Below are positions 25,061 through 34,800 of a DNA stretch of 64,000 nucleotides, in pieces; position 1 is the stretch's first letter; each line of letters opens with the position of its first letter. Under the pieces are notes generated by a model. That model was not told the origin of the DNA. It did not search any database and saw only the letters and a program-made list of their open reading frames with translations. The stretch is from the NCBI GenBank assembly GCA_029782025.1, contig JAKOVR010000211.1:18025-82024 (forward strand), written 5' to 3'. The translations under genes were made by a program, and so were the position numbers. This DNA comes from Actinomycetes bacterium (lineage in GTDB: Bacteria > Actinomycetota > Acidimicrobiia > Acidimicrobiales > Acidimicrobilacustridaceae).

Positions 25061-26001
25061 TGGCGAGCGACGCCGTCGCCGAGGCCGCGGCGATCCTCGG
25101 GCCGCTCGCCCAGCGGGACGTGCCCATCGGGCCGCTGACCACGTACCGGGTCGGGGGCGCGGCCGCCCTGTTCGCCCGGCTCGAGACCGACGCCGATCTC
25201 GGCGCCGTCGCCGCCGCCGTCGGCGCCACCGGCATCGCCGTGGTGGTGGTCGGCAAGGGCTCGAACCTGCTCGTGGCCGACGCCGGCTTCCCCGGGCTGG
25301 CCGTCCAGCTCGGCGACGGCTTCGCCGGCGTGCGGATCGACGGCACCACGGTCGTGGCCGGTGGGGCGGCCCCGCTCCCGGTCGTGGCCCGGCGCACGGC
25401 CGCGGCCGGGCTCACGGGGTTCGAATGGGCCGTCGGCGTCCCGGGATCGATCGGCGGTGCGGTGCGGATGAACGCCGGCGGCCACGGCTCGGACATGGCG
25501 GCCGCGCTGGTGAGGGTCCGCGTGCTCGATCTGCGCAGCGGCGAGGATGGTGCCGTGCCCGCCCAGGCTCTCGACCTGTCGTACCGCCATTCGAACCTTG
25601 CCGCCCACCACCTGGTCGTGGAGGCCGTGCTCGGGCTCCGGGCGGGCGACCGGGCCCGGGCCGAGGCCGAGATCGCCGAGATCGTGCGGTGGCGGCGGGA
25701 GCACCAGCCCGGCGGGCCCAACGCCGGCTCGGTCTTCACCAACCCCCCGGGCGATTCGGCCGGCCGGCTCATCGACGCCGCCGGGGCCAAGGGGTTGCGC
25801 ATCGGCACCGCCGAGGTGTCGCCCAAGCACGCCAACTTCATCCAGGCCGACGAGGGAGGCCGGGCCGACGACGTGCTGGCCCTGATGGCCGAGGTGCAAC
25901 GCCGCGTCCGGCGCCACGCCGGCGTCCACCTGCACCCCGAGACCCGTCTCGTGGGCTACCCCGCCGACGTGCTCGACGCCGGGCCGGGCGCGGGGGGTTG
26001 A
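25057..26001 (+). CDS. murB: UDP-N-acetylenolpyruvoylglucosamine reductase
   Basis: The 313/314-residue flavoprotein reduces UDP-GlcNAc-enolpyruvate to UDP-MurNAc with NADPH. It has PLTTYRVGGAA at the N-terminus, the FAD-binding GKGSNLLVAD, WAVGVPGSIGGAVRMNAG, SYRHSN, PNAGSVFTNP with the catalytic Ser, and HANFIQ. The start is either GTG 25057 or the adjacent ATG 25060, which shares a base with the murC stop; ATG is the likelier choice. No murA was found in the window. Confidence 0.94.
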   Translation: MMASDAVAEAAAILGPLAQRDVPIGPLTTYRVGGAAALFARLETDADLGAVAAAVGATGIAVVVVGKGSNLLVADAGFPGLAVQLGDGFAGVRIDGTTVVAGGAAPLPVVARRTAAAGLTGFEWAVGVPGSIGGAVRMNAGGHGSDMAAALVRVRVLDLRSGEDGAVPAQALDLSYRHSNLAAHHLVVEAVLGLRAGDRARAEAEIAEIVRWRREHQPGGPNAGSVFTNPPGDSAGRLIDAAGAKGLRIGTAEVSPKHANFIQADEGGRADDVLALMAEVQRRVRRHAGVHLHPETRLVGYPADVLDAGPGAGG

Positions 26002-26002
26002 C

Positions 26003-26800
26003 GTGCCCACCCTGACCAGAGCTCCGGAGCGATCGGCCCACGACGGGCCCGATGCCACCGACCCCCGGTTCCGGGCCCGCCGCGCCTCGGTGGCGGCGGA
26101 GCGGTACCTGCGCCGGCGCCGGATCCTGCGGTCGACGCTGGCCCTGCTCACGGTGGCGGCCGTGGCGATGGCGGCCCTCCGGTCACCCCTGCTCGACATC
26201 GACGACATCACGGTCCACGGGGCCGAGCACACGTCGGCCGACGCCGTCACCCGGGCCTCCCGGCTGGTGGTCGGGCTGCCCCTGCTCGACGTCGACGAGG
26301 CCGGCGCGGCGGCGCGGCTGGCGGCGCTGCCCTGGGTGCAGGCCGCCACCGTGGAGCGCAGCTGGTGGGGTTCGGTCGACGTCCGCCTCACCGAACGCAC
26401 GGCGCTCGCCCAGATCGTCGACGGCGACCGCTACCTGGTGGCCGACCGCAGCGGCCGGGTGCTGGCCGTGGCCCCGACGGCCGACCGAGCGCTGATCACG
26501 GTGGAGGGCACCGAGGCGGCCGAGCCCGGCGGGCAGCTCGGGGTCCGCTACGCCGAGGTGGCCTCGATCGCCGCCGCCCTCGGCCCCGGCGTGCGCACCC
26601 GCGTGGTGGCCCTGCGCACCACGCCGGCCGGTCAGATCACCCTCGCGCTGCGCAGCCGGGGCACGGTCCTGTGGGGGTCGGTCGACCAGACCGACGCCAA
26701 GGTCCGGGCCCTCACCACCGTGCTCGGCCAGGTCGACCTGGCCGGGCTCTGCACGATCGACGTGCGCGTCCCGACGACGCCGGTGGTGACCCGGTGCTGA
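26003..26800 (+). CDS. ftsQ: Cell division protein FtsQ
   Basis: The 265-residue bitopic protein has a cytoplasmic Arg-rich N-terminus, one membrane helix at about residues 44-63, and a POTRA domain starting LLDIDDITVHGAEHTS, followed by LPWVQAATVERSWWGSVDVRLTER, the hallmark of FtsQ/DivIB. It recruits FtsB and FtsL and links the early and late divisome. The GTG start lies 1 bp after the murB stop. It is the last gene of the tightly coupled rsmH-ftsQ series; ftsZ then has its own leader. No ftsA is present, as usual in actinobacteria. Confidence 0.92.
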   Translation: MPTLTRAPERSAHDGPDATDPRFRARRASVAAERYLRRRRILRSTLALLTVAAVAMAALRSPLLDIDDITVHGAEHTSADAVTRASRLVVGLPLLDVDEAGAAARLAALPWVQAATVERSWWGSVDVRLTERTALAQIVDGDRYLVADRSGRVLAVAPTADRALITVEGTEAAEPGGQLGVRYAEVASIAAALGPGVRTRVVALRTTPAGQITLALRSRGTVLWGSVDQTDAKVRALTTVLGQVDLAGLCTIDVRVPTTPVVTRC

Positions 26801-26815
26801 CGCGTCGGAGGGTCG

Positions 26816-26845
26816 TTGCTTCCTCTGGGCCCAGCGGCCTAGCAT
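26816..26845 (+). promoter_or_regulatory. Candidate ftsZ promoter
   Basis: TTGCTT (26816-26821) and TAGCAT (26840-26845) are separated by 18 bp in the ftsQ-ftsZ spacer. The predicted transcript would have a leader of about 180 nt before the ftsZ ATG, so ftsZ could be expressed separately from the mur genes. Confidence 0.45.
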
Positions 26846-27031
26846 TCGTGCGGTTCATCGCCGGTGTTGGGCCGCGAAACCATGACGCCTGACCGACTCT
26901 TCGAGCTCGACAGCAGCGGGCAGCCCGTTCCGCGGGCTGCGCCCCGAGCCTCCACCCCATCCGACCCCAGCACCCCACCTCCAACGAGCGCACAGGGCTC
27001 TTCACCATCCCCACGGGAGGGAACCACCACC

Positions 27032-28159
27032 ATGGCCGGCAATCCGCAGAACTACTTGGCCGTGATCAAGGTCGTCGGCGTCGGCGGCGGTGGCTGCAAC
27101 GCCGTCAACCGCATGATCGACGCCGGCCTCAAGGGCGTCGAGTTCATCGCCGTGAACACCGACGCCCAGGCCCTGCTCATGAGCGACGCCGACGTGAAGC
27201 TCGACATCGGTCGCGAGTCCACCCGCGGCCTCGGCGCCGGGTCCGACCCCGAGGTCGGCCGGGCCGCGGCCGAAGCGCACCGCGAGGAGATCGAGGACGT
27301 CCTCAAGGGTGCCGACATGGTCTTCATCACCGCCGGCAAGGGCGGCGGTACCGGCACCGGCGCCGCGCCGGTGATCGCCGAGATCTCCAAGAGCATCGGC
27401 GCCCTCACCATCGGCGTCGTCACCCGGCCCTTCGGCTTCGAGGGCCGCCGCCGCGCCGTGCAGGCCGAGCAGGGCATCCAGAAGCTCAAGGAGAAGGTCG
27501 ACACCCTGATCGTCATCCCCAACGATCGCCTCCTCACCGTCAGCAACGACAAGACGTCGGTGCTCAACGCCTTCAAGATGGCCGACGAGGTGCTCCTCCA
27601 GGGCGTCCAGGGCATCACCGACCTCATCACCACGCCGGGCCTCATCAACACCGACTTCGCCGACGTGAAGATGATCATGCAGGACGCCGGCTCGGCCCTC
27701 ATGGGCATCGGCTACGGCTCGGGCGAGGGCCGGGCCCTCACCGCCGCCCGCTCGGCCATCTCCTCGCCGCTGCTGGAGGCCTCGATCGAGGGCGCTCGCG
27801 GCATCCTGCTCACCATCGCCGGCGGGTCCGACCTCGGGCTGTTCGAGGTCAACGAGGCGGCCGAGGTCATCCACGCCGTGGCCCACCCCGACGCCAACAT
27901 CATCTTCGGCACGGTCATCGACGACGGCATGGGCGACGAGGTGCGGGTCACCGTCATCGCCGCCGGCTTCGACCGCTGGGACGAGCCCCGCGGCCAGCGA
28001 GAGCCGGCCGCCGCCGGTGCGGCCCCCGGTCCCGGCCCGAGCGCGCCCCGGCCGGCCGCACCCGAGCCGGTGCGTGACGTGTTCGCCGAGCCGGCGGGCG
28101 AGCCCGGCGGCTTCGACGACGGCGACGACGAGTTCGACGTGCCGTCGTTCCTGAAGTAG
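27032..28159 (+). CDS. ftsZ: Cell division GTPase FtsZ
   Basis: The 375-residue tubulin homologue forms the Z ring. It has [24 protein letters not shown], the GTP signature [25 protein letters not shown], and the T7-loop [11 protein letters not shown] with the catalytic Asp. The variable linker is Pro/Ala-rich, and the extreme C-terminus [11 protein letters not shown] is the conserved peptide bound by SepF in actinobacteria; sepF lies three genes on. ATG 27032 is chosen over a possible 56-residue extension because it gives the family N-terminus and is preceded by GGGAGGG. Confidence 0.97.
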   Translation: MAGNPQNYLAVIKVVGVGGGGCNAVNRMIDAGLKGVEFIAVNTDAQALLMSDADVKLDIGRESTRGLGAGSDPEVGRAAAEAHREEIEDVLKGADMVFITAGKGGGTGTGAAPVIAEISKSIGALTIGVVTRPFGFEGRRRAVQAEQGIQKLKEKVDTLIVIPNDRLLTVSNDKTSVLNAFKMADEVLLQGVQGITDLITTPGLINTDFADVKMIMQDAGSALMGIGYGSGEGRALTAARSAISSPLLEASIEGARGILLTIAGGSDLGLFEVNEAAEVIHAVAHPDANIIFGTVIDDGMGDEVRVTVIAAGFDRWDEPRGQREPAAAGAAPGPGPSAPRPAAPEPVRDVFAEPAGEPGGFDDGDDEFDVPSFLK

Positions 28160-28185
28160 CCGACCCCCGAACCCCCGGGCCTCCC

Positions 28186-28878
28186 GTGGCCGGCGCCGAG
28201 ACCCACTGGCTGTTCACGACCAAGCGTGACGGCGACTTCGCCATCGGCGGCGACCCGGCGCGCCTGGCCGAGGTCCGCCACGCCGCCGCCCCCCATCCGT
28301 GGGTGTGGCTGCGCCAGGTCCACGGCAACGTGGTCCACGTCGTCGACCACGGCAACGCCGATGCCGTGCGCGGCCGCGACGGCGACGCTCTCGTCACCGA
28401 CGCCGTCGGGCTGGCCATCGCCGTGCAGACCGCCGACTGCACCCCCGTGCTGTTCACCTCCGATCCCGACCCCGACGGCCGGCGGGTGATCGGGGCGGCC
28501 CACGCCGGCTGGCGGGGGCTGGTGGCCGGCGTGATCCAGGCCACCGTGCGGGCCATGGAGGAGCTCGGCTCCGCCGGGATCCGGGCCGAGATCGGGCCCT
28601 GCATCGGGGTCGATCGGTACGAGTTCGGCGGGCCCGAGCTGGCCGAGGTCACCGATGTCTTCGGTCGGGTCGTCGTGGGCCGCACCGAGGCCGGCACCCC
28701 GGCGCTCGACACCCTCCGCGCCGCCGAGATCGCCTGCCTCGACGCCGGGCTGCTCCCGGCGTCCATCGGGGTGGGGAGCTGGGCCTGCACCGCCCGCGAC
28801 GCCGAGGCCTACTTCTCCCATCGGGCCCGGGCCGAGACCGGCCGCATGGCCGCCGTGATCTGGAACCATCCCCGGTGA
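28186..28878 (+). CDS. pgeF: Peptidoglycan editing factor PgeF (YfiH/DUF152)
   Basis: The 230-residue protein belongs to the multicopper-polyphenol-oxidase (laccase)-like family. The motifs WLRQVHGNVVHVVD, TADCTPVLF, AAHAGWRGLVAGV and GPCIGVDRYEFG contain the conserved His-Cys-His metal site. Members next to ftsZ act in peptidoglycan quality control: in E. coli the enzyme removes wrongly incorporated L-Ser from UDP-MurNAc precursors. The C-terminal SHRARAETGRMAAVIW is also typical. The stop overlaps the next gene's GTG by 4 bp. Confidence 0.9.
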   Translation: MAGAETHWLFTTKRDGDFAIGGDPARLAEVRHAAAPHPWVWLRQVHGNVVHVVDHGNADAVRGRDGDALVTDAVGLAIAVQTADCTPVLFTSDPDPDGRRVIGAAHAGWRGLVAGVIQATVRAMEELGSAGIRAEIGPCIGVDRYEFGGPELAEVTDVFGRVVVGRTEAGTPALDTLRAAEIACLDAGLLPASIGVGSWACTARDAEAYFSHRARAETGRMAAVIWNHPR

Positions 28879-29534
28879 TCGACGCCGCCGACGTGGCCGC
28901 CAACGCCGAGGCGGTGCGGGGCCGCGTCCGCGCCGCCGGTGGGGATCCCGCCGCCGTCCGGCTGATCGCCGTCACCAAGGCCTTCCCGGTGGGGGTGGTC
29001 CGGGCCGCGCTGGCCGCCGGCCTCGTCGACCTCGGGGAGAACTACGCCCAGGAGCTACTGGAGAAGGCGGCGGCGCTGGCCGCGCCGGCCCCGGCGGTCG
29101 CGCCGGCCTGGCACTTCATCGGCCGGCTCCAGTCCAACAAGGTCAAGGCCCTCGCCCCTCACGTCGCCCTCTGGCACACCGTCGACCGACCGTCGGTGGT
29201 CGACGCCATCGCCCGCCACGCCCCCGGGGCCGCCGTCCTCGTGCAGGTCAACGCCAGCGGTGAGGACCAGAAGGGCGGGGTGGCACCGGCGGGGTGCCCG
29301 GAGCTGGTCGAGCGGGCCGGGCAGGCCGGCCTGGCCGTGCGCGGCCTCATGACCGTCGGGGTGGCGGGCGATGCCGACGGCACCCGCGCCGCCTTCCGTG
29401 CCGTCCGGGCCCTGGCCGACCGGCTCGGTCTCCCGGAGTGCTCGATGGGGATGAGCGGCGACCTCGAGCTCGCCGTCGCCGAGGGATCCACCATGGTGCG
29501 CATCGGCCGCGACCTGTTCGGGGCGCGGGGCTGA
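28875..29534 (+). CDS. YggS-family pyridoxal-phosphate homeostasis protein
   Basis: The 219-residue PLP-binding TIM-barrel protein has LIAVTKAFPVGVVRAAL with the PLP Lys, DLGENYAQEL, WHFIGRLQSNKVKALAP, VQVNASGEDQKGG, GLMTVGVAG and CSMGMSGDLELAVAEGSTMVRIG, the complete YggS/PLPBP signature. It buffers PLP and modulates amino-acid and keto-acid metabolism; no catalytic activity is proven. It is coupled to pgeF by a GTGA overlap. The pgeF-yggS-sepF-yggT-divIVA order is standard in actinobacteria. Confidence 0.93.
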   Translation: MIDAADVAANAEAVRGRVRAAGGDPAAVRLIAVTKAFPVGVVRAALAAGLVDLGENYAQELLEKAAALAAPAPAVAPAWHFIGRLQSNKVKALAPHVALWHTVDRPSVVDAIARHAPGAAVLVQVNASGEDQKGGVAPAGCPELVERAGQAGLAVRGLMTVGVAGDADGTRAAFRAVRALADRLGLPECSMGMSGDLELAVAEGSTMVRIGRDLFGARG

Positions 29535-29536
29535 TC

Positions 29537-29568
29537 GCGGCACCCGGGGATTCGTGTCGTCGTGCCGC
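29537..29568 (+). terminator. Weak hairpin between yggS and sepF
   Basis: GCGGCAC and GTGCCGC form a 7-bp stem with an 18-nt loop just after the yggS stop. There is no U-tract, so a terminator role is uncertain. Confidence 0.25.
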
Positions 29569-29606
29569 CGTCGTGCGAGACTAGGGGCGAGTAGCCAGGA
29601 GGACCG

Positions 29607-30320
29607 ATGGCTGGGTTCGTGCGCAACGCCATGCTCTATCTGGGGCTGGGGCCAGACGACGAGTACGAGGACGATCAGGAGGCCGCCGACGCGCCCGCGT
29701 CGCCGCGGCCCGTGAAGGCCCGCCCGGCCAAGGCGGCTGCGCCCCGACCGAAACCGGTCCCGCTGTCGGAGGCCGTGGCCAGCGGGGCCCTCCCGCCGCC
29801 ACCCGGGACCCGTCCCGCACCGCCACCCGCGACCCGTCCCGCGCCCCCGCCGCCGGCCGCCGCCCGGCCCAAGGCCGCGCCCCCGCCCCCGGCCGCCGCC
29901 GGCGCCCGTCCGAAGCCCCCGCCGGCCGCTGCCGCCCGGGGTCCGGTGGTGCGCCCGGTGCAGCCGGTCGGAGCCGAGGAGCACGGCATCCGGGTCACCG
30001 CCGACGTGCCCGCGGCCAAGCCCCGCGTGGCCGTGCGGCCCGTGCCGGCCAACAGCAAGCCCCACATCGTGACCCCCACCCACTTCAACCACAGCCAAGA
30101 GGTTGCCGACCGGTTCAAGAACGACCAGCCGGTCATCGTCAACCTCCAGGGCGCGTCCCGTGAGCTGGCCCGCCGCATCATCGACTTCTCGAGCGGCATC
30201 TGCTACGCCCTCAGCGGCCGGATGGAGAAGGTCGGCAACCAGGTCTACCTGCTGATCCCCGCCAACGTGGAGGTGTCGGCCGAGGAGCGACGCCGCCTCG
30301 CCGAGCGGGGGCTGGGCTGA
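29607..30320 (+). CDS. sepF: Cell division protein SepF
   Basis: The 237-residue protein has a membrane-binding N-terminal helix (MAGFVRNAMLYLGLG), an unusually long Ala/Pro-rich linker (about residues 25-140), and a C-terminal SepF domain. The domain contains THFNHSQEVADRF, QPVIVNLQG, RRIIDFSSGICYAL and the GNQVYLLIPANVEVS strand. SepF anchors FtsZ to the membrane in bacteria that lack FtsA, as here. The ATG has a strong AGGAGG ribosome site 4 nt upstream, in contrast to the many leaderless genes nearby. A YggT-family gene follows after 9 bp. Confidence 0.93.
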   Translation: MAGFVRNAMLYLGLGPDDEYEDDQEAADAPASPRPVKARPAKAAAPRPKPVPLSEAVASGALPPPPGTRPAPPPATRPAPPPPAAARPKAAPPPPAAAGARPKPPPAAAARGPVVRPVQPVGAEEHGIRVTADVPAAKPRVAVRPVPANSKPHIVTPTHFNHSQEVADRFKNDQPVIVNLQGASRELARRIIDFSSGICYALSGRMEKVGNQVYLLIPANVEVSAEERRRLAERGLG

Positions 30321-30329
30321 CCCACGGCC

Positions 30330-30581
30330 ATGGGTCTCATCGTCCTGCTGCTCAACCTCTACGGGCTGGTCCTCCTCGTCCGCGTGGTCCTCAGCTTCTT
30401 CCCGGTCACGGAGGGCACGGCCACGGCGTCGATCTACGACGTCTGCTACACCCTCACCGAGCCCGTCCTGGCCCCGATCCGCAGCGTGATCGGCCCGGTC
30501 GACGTCGGGGCGTCGGCCTTCGACCTGTCGCCCATCGTGGTGTTCGTGGCCATCGCGATCCTCAGCCGCATCCTCGGCTGA
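30330..30581 (+). CDS. YggT family membrane protein
   Basis: This 83-residue protein has two membrane segments (residues ~1-22 and ~62-82) and the YggT pattern: LVRVVLSFFPV, then YDVCYTLTEPVLAPIRSVIGP. YggT proteins are encoded between sepF and divIVA in actinobacteria and many Gram-positives. Their role is not established; links to osmotic tolerance and septum placement have been suggested. Start ATG is 9 bp after the sepF stop. Confidence 0.9.
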   Translation: MGLIVLLLNLYGLVLLVRVVLSFFPVTEGTATASIYDVCYTLTEPVLAPIRSVIGPVDVGASAFDLSPIVVFVAIAILSRILG

Positions 30582-30619
30582 GGTCCCGGCCCATCACCGT
30601 CGCGCCCATGGCCGACCAC

Positions 30620-30625
30620 TAGCAT
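30620..30625 (+). promoter_or_regulatory. -10 element TAGCAT, predicted leaderless start
   Basis: TAGCAT ends 7 nt before the ATG at 30633 of divIVA. Confidence 0.5.
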
Positions 30626-30632
30626 CGCCGCC

Positions 30633-31889
30633 ATGGAGGATTCCCCCGTTCTGGTGAGCAGCGTCGAGTTCGACGAGGTCAAGCGCGGCTACGACCCGGA
30701 GCAGGTCGACAACTACCTGCGCGAGGTCGGTGGCGCCGTCACCAAGCTCAAGTCGATGTTGCGTGAGGCGGTCGAGCGGGCCGAGGCGGCCGACGCCCGG
30801 GTCGCCGAGACCCTGCGGACGAAGGCCGCGGCCGAGTCGCAGCTGGCCGAGGCGGCCGAGCGCCAGGCCGCGCTGATGTCGGCCCTCGCCGCCGCCGAGG
30901 AGCGCCTGGCCAACCCGCCCGAGGACGAAGAGGCCGAGGCGCTGCGCAAGATGCTGATGCTGGCCCAGCGCACGGCCGACAACGCGGTGGAGGAGGCGCA
31001 GGCCTCGGCCAAGAACATCGTGGCCGACGCCCGCACCAAGGCGGCCGAGGTCGTGGCCGACGCCGAGACGAGGGCCGAGCGGCTGCTCATCGAGGCCCAG
31101 AAGGTGGCCGACGAGCTCATCAAGGAGAAGACCGGCGCCCTGGTGCTCCAGGTGCGCGAGCTCGAGCGCCGCCGGGACGATCTCTTCGGCGACGTCCAGA
31201 GCCTGGTCGATCACCTGAACGACCACCGCCAGCGCCTCCACGACGCCGTGGCCCACATGCACAGCCTCCTCGACAGCCCGGTCGGGCTGCGGGCCGACGG
31301 GCTGCCCGACCTTCGGACCCTGGCCGGCGAGTCGACCGTGGCCGACCGCATCGCCGAGATGGAAGCCGCCGAGGCCGCGCCCGCGGCGCCGGCCCCCGCG
31401 CCCGCCACGCCCGCTCCTGCACCGGCACCGGCACCTCCGGCCCCGGTGGCGCGCGCCGCCGAGCCGGCCCCCGCGCCCGTCGCCGCGCCGGCCCCGGCCG
31501 TCGTCGTGCACCCGTCGCCGGCGCCCAGCGGCGGATCGGTGGAGGGCGGGTCGGCCAGCATGTCGGCCGGGCCGTCCACCGGTTCCACCACCGCCGTCGC
31601 CGAGCGGCCCGAAGCGGCCAAGGTGAACGCCCTGCTCGAGGCGCCCCGCGCCCCCCGCATCGAGATCGAGGTCGTCCGGCCCGAGCCCGCGATCGTCGCC
31701 GAGGTCGAGCCCGTGGCCGAACCCGTGGCTGAGGCCGAGGCCGACGCCGTGCCGCTGTTCGATCAGGCCGAGGTGGAGATGGTCGAGGCCCTCACCCCCG
31801 AGCCAGAGGCCGACGAGGCCATGCGCCGGTTCTTCGAGGAGGACTTCGACGCCGGCGCCCAGGCCAAGGGCATCTTCCGCCGCAAGTAG
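30633..31889 (+). CDS. divIVA: DivIVA/Wag31-type polar scaffold protein
   Basis: The 418-residue protein starts with the DivIVA lipid-binding segment (SVEFDEVKRGYDPEQVDNYL) followed by long Ala/Glu/Arg-rich coiled coils to about residue 215. A Pro/Ala-rich linker (about 245-300) and an acidic C-terminus (ending DAGAQAKGIFRRK) follow. In actinobacteria this protein marks poles and directs apical wall growth; the dcw position next to sepF/yggT supports that role. It is longer than Wag31 because of the low-complexity part. A TAGCAT -10 at leaderless distance supports the ATG. Its stop is only 6 bp from the convergent ileS stop. Confidence 0.9.
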   Translation: MEDSPVLVSSVEFDEVKRGYDPEQVDNYLREVGGAVTKLKSMLREAVERAEAADARVAETLRTKAAAESQLAEAAERQAALMSALAAAEERLANPPEDEEAEALRKMLMLAQRTADNAVEEAQASAKNIVADARTKAAEVVADAETRAERLLIEAQKVADELIKEKTGALVLQVRELERRRDDLFGDVQSLVDHLNDHRQRLHDAVAHMHSLLDSPVGLRADGLPDLRTLAGESTVADRIAEMEAAEAAPAAPAPAPATPAPAPAPAPPAPVARAAEPAPAPVAAPAPAVVVHPSPAPSGGSVEGGSASMSAGPSTGSTTAVAERPEAAKVNALLEAPRAPRIEIEVVRPEPAIVAEVEPVAEPVAEAEADAVPLFDQAEVEMVEALTPEPEADEAMRRFFEEDFDAGAQAKGIFRRK

Positions 31890-31895
31890 CGGCCC

Positions 31896-34800
31896 TCAGG
31901 GCTTGGTGAGCAGCACGCTCACCGGCTCGCCCTCGATCTCGATCTGGCTCGGTTCGCCGTGGAGCACGGCGCCGACGTGGAACGACTGCGCCAGCACCTC
32001 CGAGGCGATCGTGGCGGCGTGGGTCTCGACGGCGAGGAGGAGCGCGTCGGCGGGGTCGATGACCACGTCGACCCGGTCGTCGATCTCGAAGCGCAGCTCC
32101 TTGCGCAGGTCGTTGATGGCCCGGATCACCTCGCGGGCCTGACCCTCGAGCCGGAGGTCCTCGGAGACCTCGAGGTCGAGGGCGGCGGCCCACCCGTTGT
32201 CCTCGATCAGGGCGAAGGCCTCGTGGCGCTGGGCCCGGACCTCGACCTCGCCGGCCTCGATGCGCTCGCCGGCCACCTCGATGGCGCCGACCTCGTCGAG
32301 CTGGCGCTTGAGGTCGTTGCCGTCGGCCGCGGCCAGGGCCGCTTTGACCTCGTTGACCTTGGGGCCGAGCCGCGGTCCGAGGGCCCGGAAGTTGGGGATG
32401 ATCGTCCAGTCGATGAGCCCGGAGAGGGTGTCGACCTGCTCGAGCGTCTTGACGTTGAGCTCGACCTTGATCTCCTCCTCGATCTCCGGTGCGAGGGTGA
32501 CGCCGGGGTGCAGGAGCAGAGCGCGGGGGAGGGGTTGGCGCACCTTGACCTTGGCCTCCGTGCGGGCGCTGCGGCCCAGGCCGACGAGGCGCCGGGCCGC
32601 CGCCATCTGGGCGGCCAGCTCCTCGTCGCCCCGCCCGCGGTCGGTGGGCCAGTCGGCGAGGTGGACCGATGCCGCGCCGGTGAGGTTGGCGTAGAGCTCG
32701 TCGGCGATGAAGGGGCAGAACGGGGCCAACAGCTCGGCCACCGTGACGAGGCACTCCCACAGCGTGGCGTGGGCGGCGGCGTCGGAGCTCTTCCAGAACC
32801 GGGGCCGGGAGCGCCGGACGTACCAGTTCGAGAGGTCGTCGACGAAGCCGGCGATGGCGGCCGAGGCGGCCAGGGCGTCGAAGCCCTCCAGCTCGGCCGT
32901 GACCGCGGCCACCGTGCGATCGAGCTCGGAGAGGATCCACCGGTCGAGCACGTGGGTGGGAGCGGGCAGGTCGCTCGGGGCGGCCGGTGGCTCCCACCCG
33001 TCGTAGGTGGCGTAGGTGACGAAGAAGGAGTAGCAGTTCCAGAGCGTGAGCAGCGTCTGGCGGGTGGCTTCGCGGATGCCGGTCTCGGACACCCGGCGCG
33101 GGGTCCAGGGCTGGCCGGCGGAGAAGAAGTACCAGCGCAGGGCGTCGGCCCCTTGCGTCTCGAAGATGTCCCACGGGTCGATGACGTTGCCGCGGCTCTT
33201 GCTCATCTTGTTGCCGTTCTCGTCGACGACGAGCCCGAGGCACACCACGTTGCGGTAGGGCGTGGCGTCGAACACGAGGGAGTTCACGGCGAGCAGCGAG
33301 TAGAACCAGCCGCGGGTCTGGTCGATCGCCTCGCAGATGAAGTCGCCGGGGAACGACCGGCGGAACAGGTCCTCGTGCTCGAACGGGTAGTGGAACTGGG
33401 CCGAGGGCATCGACCCCGAGTCGAACCAGGCGTCGAGCACCGGTTCGAGGCGCCGAGCGGTGCCGTCGCACCCGGCGGCGGCGCAGGGGAAGGTGACGTC
33501 GTCCACGTAGGGCCGGTGCAGGTCGAGGTCGGTGAGGTCACGGCCGACCAGCGCGGCCAGCTCGGCCACGCCGCCGATGCAGGTGTCGGCGCCGCAGTCG
33601 TCGCAGCGCCAGATCGGCAGCGGTGTGCCCCAGTAGCGGTCGCGGGAGAGGGCCCAGTCGATGTTGCCCTCCAGCCAGTTCCCGAAGCGGCCGTGCTTGA
33701 TGTTCGGCGGCTGCCAGTTGATGGCCTCGTTCTCCCGCAGGAGCAGGTCGCGCTGCTCGGACGTGCGGATGAACCAGCTCGTCTTGGCCCAGTAGATGAG
33801 CGGCGTCGAGCACCGCCAGCAGTGCGGGTAGCTGTGCTCGTAGGCCTGCTCGCGCACGAGGACGCCCCGGGCGGCGAGATCGTCGATGATGCCGCGGTCG
33901 GCGTCCTTCACGAAGAAGCCGCGCCACACCGGGACGCGGTCGTCGAACCCGCCGTCGGCGTTGACGGGGTTGAGCACGGGCAGGCCGTGCTCGCGGCAGG
34001 CCCGGGCGTCGTCCTCGCCGAAGGCCGGGGCCAGGTGGACGATGCCCGACCCGTCGTCGGTGCTCACGAAGTCGGCGGTGATCACCCGCCACGCCCGCTC
34101 GGCCTGGGCCGGGTCATCGACCTCGAGGAAGGCGAAGGGGCGCTCGTAGCGCCGCCCGGCCAGCTCCGCCCCCGTGAACGTGGCCCCGGCCGCCACCTCG
34201 GTGCTCTCGGGGAGCCGTGACACGGCGGCGATGAGGTCGCGCCCCTCCACGCCGAAGGTGGCGGCGGGGACGCGGGCGTAGGTGATGTCGGCCCCGACGG
34301 CGGCGGCCACGTTGGAGATCAGGGTCCAGGGCGTGGTGGTCCACACCAAGAGGTCGGCGCCGTCGAAGCGGGCGTCGCCGGTGTCGTCGAGCGGGAACCG
34401 CACGTAGATGGACGGGTCGACGACGTCGCGGTAGGCGCCGGGCTGGCCCAGCTCGTGGCTCGACAGCGCGGTGCCGCAGCGCGAGCAGTAGGGCACGACG
34501 CGGTGGCCCTCGTAGAGCAGGCCCTTGTCCCACATCTGGCGCAGCAGCCACCAGACCGACTCCACGTAGCCGTTGTCGAGGGTCCAGTAGGCGTTGTCGG
34601 TGTCGATCCAGACCCCGGCCCGTTCGGTGAGGGCGGTCCAGTCGGACACGTACCGGTGGACCGACTCGCGGCACTTGGCGTTGAACGCCTCCACCCCGTA
34701 GGCCTCGATCTCGTGCTTGGTGGAGAGGCCCAGCTCCTTCTCGATCTCGAGCTCGACCGGGAGACCGTGGCAGTCCCACCCGCCCTTGCGGGGGACGGCC

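Noticed and set aside
26864..27031. An in-frame 56-residue extension upstream of ftsZ
   Set aside because: The extension is Pro/Ser-rich and unlike FtsZ N-termini. The ATG at 27032 has GGGAGGG upstream and gives the family start, so the upstream bases are treated as leader.
31889..31902. GCCCTCAGGGC palindrome between divIVA and ileS as a terminator
   Set aside because: The stem is 5 bp with a one-base loop, too tight to fold, and there is no U-tract.
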